DNA of 13,592 nt, taken from contig DCAK01000108.1 in the NCBI GenBank assembly GCA_002311925.1, positions 1 through 13,592 of the forward strand, written 5' to 3'. The notes beneath the pieces were generated by a model, which saw only the letters and a program-made list of their open reading frames with translations, was not told where the DNA came from and searched no databases. This stretch comes from Planctomycetes bacterium UBA1135. Its GTDB lineage: Bacteria > Planctomycetota > UBA1135. The position numbers were made by a program, and so were the translations under genes. Shown in pieces: positions 6,798-13,350 of this stretch; position 1 is the first letter of the stretch; each line of letters opens with the position of its first letter.

Positions 6798-8453
6798 ATG
6801 GCCTTTTCCTGGAAACAGGCTTCCGCATGCTTGGGCGTCGCCCTCGCCCTCGCCCTTCTCAGCGGCCCCGCCGCCGCCCAAAAGGTCGGCAGGGATTGGC
6901 TGACAAGCTTCCAGTATGGATTCGAATTGAAGTATCCCGACAAGTGGGATCTCATCCCTCCCCAGGAGGAGTTCGAGCAGGACGGGGTCATCTTCACCGC
7001 CGAGGGCCGCGGACTTTCCACCCGAGTGGGCAACAGCACCACCACGGTGAAGCCCTACCTGCTCATTCTTCGTCTCGAGGAGGACAACGATGTCGTCACC
7101 CGGGGGGAGGACGAGGGGACGGGAGGGTTGAGCGGCCGGATTCGGAGGGAAAGCAAGCGGCCCGCCATCCAGGACCTGCTCGAGAAGAAAGTCCGCGGGA
7201 TTCTTCCTGGCCAGGGTGAGCTCCGCGATTTCCGTGAGGAAAGGGAGGACGACCGGAAAATCAAGAAGATTGAGGCCAAGCGGGAGGAGTTTTCCGCCTT
7301 CACCGGCAACTTTGACATTTCGTACACAACCTGGACCATCCCGATGGATGACTACGACGTGTGCCTGGTCTTCTCGGTCCCCACCCAGCATTACAAGAAA
7401 TGGGGAAAGACCTTCGACGCCTGCGCCAAGACCTTTCGCTTCGTAGAACGCGAGGCCCTGCCGGAACTCAAGGATGGAATCTACTCCTCCTACGAAGACA
7501 AGCTCGCCTACCACCAGGCGAAAGCGGCTTCGATGCCAGGGTGGCAGGTAGTCGAGGTTCCCTCCAATCGCTACCTCATCGTGACATCCTCCGAAGACAG
7601 GAAATTTCTTAAGCAACTGATTCCCCGCATCGAAAACTCCCGCAACGTCTTCGAGACCGACTTTCCCCCCTCCAGGGTCATCGACCATGTGTCCATCGTG
7701 AGGGTCTGCAAGGACCAGGATGAATTCATATCGTTTGCCAAGGTCGGGGGAGGAGTGGGCGGATATTTCTCCCCCACGACCACTGAATTGGTTCTCTACG
7801 ACTCCAAGAACTATGACCGCAATTGGACCTGGGTGGTGGTCTCGCACGAGGCTTTCCACCAGTACTGCCATTTCCTCTTCGACGAGAGCGAAGCGCACCG
7901 CTGGTTCGACGAGGGGATGGGGGATTACTACGGGATGTTCGAATTCCGGGGCAAGAAGGCCATCCCACAGAAGTCATTGGGAGGAATTTCCAGGCTGATT
8001 CCGCTCAAGGCCCAACTTCGCCAGGCCGAGAAGGACCCCTCCAGTTGGACCCCGCTTGCGAAACTGATTCGCATGAATCACCAGCAGTGGCAATCCAAGT
8101 TCCACTACCCGCAATCCTGGGGAATCATTTACATGTTGCGGCAAGGCATGCTAGGCAAGGTGAGCAAGAAATATTGGGAAGAGGAATGGGAGAACATCAT
8201 TCCCAATTATGTCCACACCCTCCATACGGGCTTTCTCGAGGCCTACAAGGAGGTCGAAGAGGAACGCCGTGAGAAGGCGGCATCCCAGGGCAAGGAATTA
8301 TCCGAAGACGATTTGAAGATCAACCGCTTCGACCTCACCAAGGACCAAAAGGACAAGATTTGGAAGCAGGCCATCTCAGCGTCCTGGGGCACCGTGGACA
8401 TCCTGGATTTCGAGGCCCGTTGGAAGCTCTACATCGCCAAGGGCATCCGCTAA
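6798..8453 (+). CDS. Secreted putative zinc metallopeptidase (HExxH...E, DUF1570-like)
   Basis: A 551-residue exported protein. The signal peptide is clear: hydrophobic ALALALLSG followed by an AAA-Q cleavage site near residue 27. Residues ~37-70 (FQYGFELKYPDKWDLIPP) resemble the small lipoprotein/PsbP-like domain often found before other modules. The key motif is HEAFH (His350, Glu351, His354) with Glu372 in WFDEGMGDYYG 17 residues later, the arrangement of a gluzincin zinc peptidase. It fits the DUF1570-type proteins common in planctomycetes. Substrate unknown; acting outside the cytoplasm is inferred from the signal peptide. The C-terminal ~130 residues (acidic and basic, EEERREKAASQGKELSEDD) show no known fold to me. 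It follows grpE after 44 bp without an evident promoter or Shine-Dalgarno; TATTCT at 6786-6791 could be a -10 only for an almost leaderless transcript. Confidence 0.75.
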   Translation: MAFSWKQASACLGVALALALLSGPAAAQKVGRDWLTSFQYGFELKYPDKWDLIPPQEEFEQDGVIFTAEGRGLSTRVGNSTTTVKPYLLILRLEEDNDVVTRGEDEGTGGLSGRIRRESKRPAIQDLLEKKVRGILPGQGELRDFREEREDDRKIKKIEAKREEFSAFTGNFDISYTTWTIPMDDYDVCLVFSVPTQHYKKWGKTFDACAKTFRFVEREALPELKDGIYSSYEDKLAYHQAKAASMPGWQVVEVPSNRYLIVTSSEDRKFLKQLIPRIENSRNVFETDFPPSRVIDHVSIVRVCKDQDEFISFAKVGGGVGGYFSPTTTELVLYDSKNYDRNWTWVVVSHEAFHQYCHFLFDESEAHRWFDEGMGDYYGMFEFRGKKAIPQKSLGGISRLIPLKAQLRQAEKDPSSWTPLAKLIRMNHQQWQSKFHYPQSWGIIYMLRQGMLGKVSKKYWEEEWENIIPNYVHTLHTGFLEAYKEVEEERREKAASQGKELSEDDLKINRFDLTKDQKDKIWKQAISASWGTVDILDFEARWKLYIAKGIR

Positions 8454-9124
8454 GCCTCGCCCCGGTCTCCCGCCCCTTCTCGGTCCGCCCAGCCCAGAAT
8501 TCCCCGGGTCACCCCGAGATAGACCCTTTTCCCCGTGGCGCGCCAGAACCGAGCCGGAAAGGAGGGCCGGGCGAGGAGCGCGACCTCCGCCGTAGTCAAG
8601 GATTCGCGACAGTAGGTCCTCTTGTGCTTCAGCAGGTGGCGCCGGTCTTCGCGAACCAGGAGTCGAAAGAAGGAGCTTTCACTCCTCCCCTGGCTCGCCA
8701 ATTGAAAATCCAAGAAGGCGGGTTCCCCGTTTTCCCCTACGAGGATGTTCGGCTCCTTGGCGAGGTCGTTGTGGGCCACTCCTCTGCCGTGAATCAAATC
8801 CAGCAAACGGCCCGCCTTTTCGAAGAACTCGGGTTCCGGGGCTTCCGCATCCTGCAGGGGGAGACCTGGAATCCAACCCCGCACCAGGGTCCGCCCATCG
8901 AAGGAAACAAGATTGGGAACTCCTGAAACCCCGTTCAGGCAATCCAGGGCTCGGGCTTCCCTTGCGGCCAACCTGCGGGCTAGGGGGCGCATCCAGAAAG
9001 GGGCCGAGGCCGTGACTCTTCTCACCCGAGGAGCATTCGCCTCCGGGCCTGTAAAATCACAGCGTTCCACCCGGCCCAGGAGGTCCTCCTTGAGCAGGCG
9101 CCATTTCCGGGGGATTTCCGGCAT
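8450..9124 (-). CDS. Small protein-kinase-like phosphotransferase (RIO/Kdo-kinase-like)
   Basis: A 224-residue protein with the catalytic core of the protein-kinase fold. Seen: REARAL with Glu57, a candidate helix-C glutamate; GVAHNDLAKEPNIL with catalytic Asp120 and metal-binding Asn126; AFLDFQLA with Asp139 in the DFG position, here DFQ. A glycine-rich loop and the usual ATP lysine are not obvious. The C-terminal part has two strongly patterned stretches, RRHLLKHKRTYC and TRGILGWADREGAGDR, which look like family hallmarks. As I recall, similar small kinases occur in proteobacteria with no assigned substrate. The neighbour lpxB, starting 9 bp away on the other strand, makes a lipid A or LPS-core substrate worth considering, but this is inference. 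ATG at 9124 without Shine-Dalgarno. The stop TAG overlaps the stop of the preceding plus-strand gene. Confidence 0.72.
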   Translation of the reverse strand: MPEIPRKWRLLKEDLLGRVERCDFTGPEANAPRVRRVTASAPFWMRPLARRLAAREARALDCLNGVSGVPNLVSFDGRTLVRGWIPGLPLQDAEAPEPEFFEKAGRLLDLIHGRGVAHNDLAKEPNILVGENGEPAFLDFQLASQGRSESSFFRLLVREDRRHLLKHKRTYCRESLTTAEVALLARPSFPARFWRATGKRVYLGVTRGILGWADREGAGDRGEA

Positions 9125-9133
9125 CGAAAGGGA

Positions 9134-10447
9134 ATGCTAGCACCCGCCCTTGACCTCGCTCGAGAGACCTTTCGGGCTCTTCTCGACCTCGCCTTGGCTC
9201 TGCCGAGGCACATACTGGCATTCGCCTTGCGGACGAGGAGGCTGGGAGAATTCAACGGGCTCTCGAGCGCTTCGGCTCGGCTGGCCGAACCCGGCCCCGC
9301 CCCCCGGCAGCCTCTCCGGCGCATCCTTCTCTCCTGCGGAGACGCTTCCGGAGAAACCCACGCTCTCGCCCTGGTCAAGGCCCTTCGGGATAGAAACCCT
9401 GGAATGGAAGTGGCGGGATTCGGCGGCTCCCGCTTGCGCAAGGCGGGCATGGAAGTTTGGGAATCCCTGGCCGACTTGAACGTGATGGGATTCGCCGATG
9501 TGGCCTCCCGATTGCCCCTCTTTCTGCGCAGCGTGTTCCGTTTTTCCAGGGAACTTCGCGCCCATCCCCCGGACGCCGTAGTCCTCGTTGACTACCCGGG
9601 GCTCAATCGCCACCTCCTCAGAATCACCGCCCGCACCGGGGTCCCCATCGTGGACCACATCGCCCCCCAACTCTGGGCATGGGCCCCATGGAGAATCTCC
9701 GACTTTCGCAGGGCCGACCGGCTGACCACCATTCTCCCCTTCGAGCAGGAATGGTTCAGCTCCCGCGGAGCCCGCACGCTTTTCGTGGGCCATCCACTCG
9801 GAGATCAACTCGCTCATGCCGCGGCCGGAGAATCTCCCCCTCCTGCCGCACTCCGAGAGAATCGAACCTGGGTCGGACTTTTGCCGGGAAGCCGCCGCCG
9901 CGAAATTCGCGACAACCTCCCGGCCATGCTCGAAGCCGCATCCCTCCTCAAGAAGAAACATCCGGATTGGGGCTTCGTTCTGCCCCATCTCAAGCCGGAG
10001 GCTCTGGCCCAGGCCCGAGGAGAATGGTTGGCCGACCCTCCCGACTGGCTGGTCCAGGCTCCGGGATGCTGGCATTCGGTTCTTCCAAGCCTGACCGCGG
10101 CCTGGGTGGCCAGCGGCACCGCAGTGTTGGAGGCCGCTGCCCATGGGGTCGCCCCGGTGGTGGTTTATCGGATTCCCTCCAGATTGGGTTCCTGGTTGGC
10201 TGCCCACGCATTGGCGGTGCCCCATGTCGCAGCCCTCAACCTGATGGCCGGGCAGCGCCTGGTCCCCGAGCATGTAGGCCGAACCTTGAACCCGGTCGCA
10301 TTGGCGAGCGACCTGGAAGCTCTGGTTTCAGGCCCTCGCCGCGTGGAATTCGACGAAAAGATGCATGCTCTCCTCCCCTTCTTCGCCGAGCCCGGGGCCG
10401 CCGTCCAGGCGGCATCCATCGTCGAGAAAGCGGCCGGCGCCGTCTAG
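9134..10447 (+). CDS. lpxB: Lipid-A-disaccharide synthase, with N-terminal extension
   Basis: A GT19-family glycosyltransferase of 437 residues that joins UDP-2,3-diacylglucosamine to lipid X, forming the disaccharide core of lipid A at the cytoplasmic membrane. Seen motifs: LLSCGDASGETHA (67-77; E. coli has GEASGD), GFGGSRLRKAG, LNVMGFADV, VDYPGLNRHL, APQLWAWAPWR, ILPFEQEWF, FVGHPLGDQL, LLPGSRRREI and ASGTAVLEAA. The core begins near residue 62 and matches the usual ~380-residue length; the first ~61 residues are extra and contain an amphipathic stretch (RETFRALLDLALALPRHIL). Either the extension is real, perhaps for membrane contact, or translation begins further in. No functional Shine-Dalgarno precedes the ATG. 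The stop TAG shares CTAG with the convergent gene. No other lpx genes are in the window. Confidence 0.92.
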   Translation: MLAPALDLARETFRALLDLALALPRHILAFALRTRRLGEFNGLSSASARLAEPGPAPRQPLRRILLSCGDASGETHALALVKALRDRNPGMEVAGFGGSRLRKAGMEVWESLADLNVMGFADVASRLPLFLRSVFRFSRELRAHPPDAVVLVDYPGLNRHLLRITARTGVPIVDHIAPQLWAWAPWRISDFRRADRLTTILPFEQEWFSSRGARTLFVGHPLGDQLAHAAAGESPPPAALRENRTWVGLLPGSRRREIRDNLPAMLEAASLLKKKHPDWGFVLPHLKPEALAQARGEWLADPPDWLVQAPGCWHSVLPSLTAAWVASGTAVLEAAAHGVAPVVVYRIPSRLGSWLAAHALAVPHVAALNLMAGQRLVPEHVGRTLNPVALASDLEALVSGPRRVEFDEKMHALLPFFAEPGAAVQAASIVEKAAGAV

Positions 10448-11100
10448 CGGACCACCATCACTTCATCCAGGGGTTTGCGCTGCAGGGCATGTTCCGGTAC
10501 CTGGCAGCCTTGTGCCGGCCACCCCACCGGAATCACGCACCAGGCCCTTTCGTTTTCTGGCCGCTCAAGGATTTCTCCCAGGAAGCGCATGGGGCTGGGG
10601 GTGTGGGTCAAGGTGGCGAGCCCCGCGGCCTGGGCTGCGGCCAAGAACATCCCCACCGCGATTCCGACCGATTCCTCGGCGTAGTACACCGGCGATCCGT
10701 CCTCCTCGGTGGCGAGCTTGAAGACCACAACCAGCCAGGGCGCAATTTCGAGGTAGGGCTTGTGGTCGTCGGTTCCCAGGGGAGCGAGGGCGTCCAACCA
10801 GGATTGAGGAGCCCTCTTGGCGTAGAAATCCCTCTCTTCTTCTTCGGCCGCCTTGCGGATGGCTTTCTTGATTCCCGCATCCTGAACGCAGACGAATCTC
10901 CACGGTTGCTTGTTCGCCCCGCTTGGGGCGGTGGTGGCACACCGAACGACCCATTCCAGGGACTCGCGAGAAACCGGCCGATCCGAAAATTCACGCACGC
11001 TTCGTCGCCGGGAAAGGAACCGGTGGAACTCCTTGGCGGCTTTCTCGGGAGAAAGTTCCGGGGTCCAGGGGTCGTGGGGAAGGAAGCGGGGTTCTGTCAT
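10444..11100 (-). CDS. Iodotyrosine-deiodinase-like flavoprotein (nitroreductase superfamily)
   Basis: A 218-residue FMN protein. FMN-binding features: RRRSVREF (31-38), APSGANKQPW (58-67), and THTPSPMRFL near the C-terminus. It follows the iodotyrosine deiodinase (IYD) branch closely: the end QRKPLDEVMV matches the human tail RKPLDQIMV, and PENERAWCVIPVGWPA fits too. The three residues that grip the halotyrosine zwitterion in human IYD (Glu157, Tyr161, Lys182) are present with identical spacing as Glu89, Tyr93 and Lys114. Bacterial IYD homologues are known to dehalogenate iodo-, bromo- or chlorotyrosine, so that reaction is a reasonable inference; a general nitroreductase is the alternative. 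ATG at 11100 overlaps the stop of the lipoprotein gene (ATGA), with GGAGGA 6 bases upstream. The open frame continues far upstream of this ATG but that part is not coding. Confidence 0.87.
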   Translation of the reverse strand: MTEPRFLPHDPWTPELSPEKAAKEFHRFLSRRRSVREFSDRPVSRESLEWVVRCATTAPSGANKQPWRFVCVQDAGIKKAIRKAAEEEERDFYAKRAPQSWLDALAPLGTDDHKPYLEIAPWLVVVFKLATEEDGSPVYYAEESVGIAVGMFLAAAQAAGLATLTHTPSPMRFLGEILERPENERAWCVIPVGWPAQGCQVPEHALQRKPLDEVMVVR

Positions 11101-11711
11101 TGCGGGTCCTCCCACTCCCCCGCATCGGACGAACCGTCGCAAACGGCGCATCGTTTCCAGTCGCTGTAGAATTCGACATAGGGGCCTTCCTCCTGCTCCT
11201 GATACTCGGCGAGGAGTGCGTTGCCCTTTTCCCGCAATCTCGCGAGTTGGCGGCCCCAAGCTGTCCTCTCCCCGCGGGTCAGGTCCAAGCTTCCAAGGCG
11301 GGTTTCCACCCATCCCTGGACCAGCCCATGGAGGGCTTCCAGCCGCGTTTCCCGGTCGCCGGAAAGCACCCGCTCGAGCGTCGAGGCATCCAAACCTCCC
11401 CCGAAGGTGTTGCTCCCGGCCTTTTTCCCCAGGAAATCCGGTCTTTCCAAGTAGACCCGGAAGGCGTCCAGGGCGGGCATGCAGAGAGGGCAGTTGTAGA
11501 CGAAATTGAGAGGAATTCCGGATCCCGGGTCGAGGGCTGCGATGGAGGACGCCGCTTCGGTGGACACCCCATCCCGATAGAGCCCTTCCAGGACCCCGAA
11601 GAAAATCATTTGCTCGGACGGTTGGGAAGGGACCTTGGAGGGGACGGAAACGGAGGGTTTTTCCCCGGGAAGCGAGCACCCAAGGACGCACAAGAGGATG
11701 AGAAAACGCAT
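11097..11711 (-). CDS. Putative lipoprotein with two CxxC motifs
   Basis: A 204-residue protein. The N-terminus MRFLILLCVLGC ends in a lipobox-like VLGC with Cys12 as the lipidation site, so it is probably anchored in a membrane facing the periplasm. The mature part has two CxxC motifs, NCPLCMPA (Cys74, Cys77) and RCAVCDG (Cys188, Cys191). These could bind a metal or haem-like cofactor, or form redox disulfides. No thioredoxin fold is evident and no CxxCH haem motif is present. The rest is helical and charged. I do not recognise the family. ATG at 11711; no Shine-Dalgarno. Its TGA stop overlaps the ATG of the deiodinase-like gene, so the two form an operon and may share a process. Divergent from the toroid-repeat gene across 58 bp, in which I see no convincing promoter. 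Confidence 0.72.
   Translation of the reverse strand: MRFLILLCVLGCSLPGEKPSVSVPSKVPSQPSEQMIFFGVLEGLYRDGVSTEAASSIAALDPGSGIPLNFVYNCPLCMPALDAFRVYLERPDFLGKKAGSNTFGGGLDASTLERVLSGDRETRLEALHGLVQGWVETRLGSLDLTRGERTAWGRQLARLREKGNALLAEYQEQEEGPYVEFYSDWKRCAVCDGSSDAGEWEDPQ
11107..11112 (-). promoter_or_regulatory. Shine-Dalgarno GGAGGA for the deiodinase-like gene
   Basis: On the minus strand GGAGGA lies 6 bases before the ATG at 11100, inside the last codons of the upstream lipoprotein gene (Glu-Trp-Glu-Asp-Pro-Gln). It is the only good Shine-Dalgarno in the window and supports this ATG. Together with the ATGA overlap it points to coupled translation of the pair. Confidence 0.6.
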
Positions 11712-11769
11712 GGGAAGAGTGTAAGGCCGATGTGAACGGTAGCCCGAAAGGGTCGTTAGGCTGTGCGCC

Positions 11770-13350
11770 GTGATTGCTTCGCTTCTCCTCCTGGCATGGC
11801 AGGGTCCTTCCGCCCAAGCCCTTTTCGACGAGCAATTGGCCGCCCTTCGGTCGTCCCAGGCTCCGGACGGATCCTACGGAGATTCGGTCACCACGACGGC
11901 CCATGTCCTGGTCGGGATGACCCTCTGCCCCAGGTCCTACAGGGCCGAGGACGGCCCCTTCGTCCGGGAAGCTGCCGCCTTTCTTGCCCGGAACGCTGAA
12001 GAGGCCCAGGGAAACCCTCGAATTGGACCCCTCCTGGCCCTGGCTCTGAGAGACACCGGAATCGAGGAATGGGTGGACCTTGCCGACCTTCTCGCTGGTG
12101 ACCCGCCTCTTTCCCATGGGGACCTGGCGCGCGCCGCCGGCCTTGACCCTGCGGGCCTTTCGGCCGCCGAAATCCTCGGGAATCTCGACCCGGCGACGTC
12201 CCTGCAGCAAAGAGCCCGTTCAACGGCCAGGGCGGCGGTCGCATGGAGAACCCAGCTCGACCCCAAACCACGCTTGTGCGAAATTGAACCCGTCATTGCG
12301 GCAGCGGAGGACTTCCTCCTGGCCGCCAGGGGAGAATCCGGCCTCTGGGAAGTTCCCCCCTTCGGCCCCGAGCCGGGAATCACCGCCCTGGCAGCCCGGG
12401 CCCTGCTCGGGTCGTCCCGAGAAGAAGTCAGGGCCGAGGCCGCCCGAGCCCTGGATTTCCTTGCCGGGCTTCAAAACCCTGATGGGAGCATTCACGGCGG
12501 CCGACTTCCCGTCTATGTGACTTCCGCCGCGGTCGGCGCCCTTGCCGCAGGGGGACGGGAAAAGGACGGACCCGTGCTCGAGAAAGCGGCCGCCTTCCTG
12601 GCCGGCACCCAACTCGACGAGGACGAGGGCTACAGCGAGGCCGACAAGTTCTATGGGGGAATCGGCTATGGGAACGACCTTCGCCCCGACCTTTCCAATC
12701 TTCAATACGCCCTCCAGGCCCTGGAAGAAGCCGGAGCCGAAAAATCCGATCCAGCCTTCAACCGCGCCCTGGTTTTCCTTCAGCGTTGCCAGAATCGAAG
12801 CGAAAGCAATCCAGGGTCTTTCCGCGACCGGGACGACCCCACCCCCGTTCAGGCCGGCAACGACGGAGGCGGGGTCTATTACCCCGGCAATTCACCCGCG
12901 GGCTGGACCGTCCGCAGGGATGGAACCCGGGTCGCCCGGAGCTACGGCTCGATGAGCTACGCCCTCCTCAAGTGTTATGTCCTGGCAGGATTGACCGCGG
13001 ACGACCCCAGGGTTGAGGCGGTCGTGGAATGGGTGTCGAGCCATTGGACCCTCGAGGTGAACCCGGGCTTCGACACTCTCAGAGACCCGCGCGCCGGGTT
13101 CCAGGGCTTGTACTACTACTACCTCACCCTGGCGGAGGCCCTCTCCGCGGCCGGCATCGACCCCTTGCGCACTCCAAACGGCATCGAGCACGACTGGCGC
13201 GCCGAACTCGGACTTCGATTGTCCTCTCTTCAACGAGAGAACGGTTCCTGGGTCAATGAAGATGCTCCCCGCTGGTGGGAAGGCAACCCCATCCTCTGCA
13301 CCGCCTACGCCCTCAACACCTTGAGGGTGGTGACGCGGCCCGGGTCCTAA
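11770..13350 (+). CDS. Secreted squalene-cyclase/prenyltransferase-like repeat protein
   Basis: A 526-residue protein built of alpha/alpha-toroid repeats as in squalene cyclases and prenyltransferases. Repeat units with the pattern FL-x-x-Q-x(n)-G-S/Y are seen around residues 182-196 (ending GLWEVP), 230-243 (NPDGSIHG), 277-290 (DEDEGYSE), 337-349 and 485-498 (NGSWVNED), the first three about 47 residues apart. The Tyr-rich GLYYYYLTLAEAL and SYGSMSYALLKCYVLAGL are typical inner helices. A terpene cyclase role is unlikely: no DxDDTA-type catalytic motif, and a signal-like start (IASLLLLAW, AQA near residue 17). Many planctomycetes carry exported proteins of this kind with unknown function. The start is GTG at 11770. 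The signal n-region lacks a basic residue, and codons just upstream would encode ERVVRLCA without a standard start, so the true start may differ. The stop overlaps queF. Confidence 0.78.
   Translation: MIASLLLLAWQGPSAQALFDEQLAALRSSQAPDGSYGDSVTTTAHVLVGMTLCPRSYRAEDGPFVREAAAFLARNAEEAQGNPRIGPLLALALRDTGIEEWVDLADLLAGDPPLSHGDLARAAGLDPAGLSAAEILGNLDPATSLQQRARSTARAAVAWRTQLDPKPRLCEIEPVIAAAEDFLLAARGESGLWEVPPFGPEPGITALAARALLGSSREEVRAEAARALDFLAGLQNPDGSIHGGRLPVYVTSAAVGALAAGGREKDGPVLEKAAAFLAGTQLDEDEGYSEADKFYGGIGYGNDLRPDLSNLQYALQALEEAGAEKSDPAFNRALVFLQRCQNRSESNPGSFRDRDDPTPVQAGNDGGGVYYPGNSPAGWTVRRDGTRVARSYGSMSYALLKCYVLAGLTADDPRVEAVVEWVSSHWTLEVNPGFDTLRDPRAGFQGLYYYYLTLAEALSAAGIDPLRTPNGIEHDWRAELGLRLSSLQRENGSWVNEDAPRWWEGNPILCTAYALNTLRVVTRPGS

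Noticed and set aside
9137..10273. Minus-strand open frame of 378 codons over lpxB
   Set aside because: Antisense to the conserved LpxB motifs, with no motif of its own.
11101..12210. Upstream extension of the deiodinase-like frame to 588 codons
   Set aside because: It crosses the lipoprotein gene in another frame, the divergent start region and the toroid gene antisense. The extension is Arg/Gly/Pro-rich without family similarity, and the family start plus Shine-Dalgarno sit at 11100.
12826..12837. DRDD in the toroid protein as a DxDD cyclase motif
   Set aside because: It is followed by PTP rather than TA and lies in a Pro/Gly loop between repeats, not in the cyclase acid motif context, so it looks like chance.
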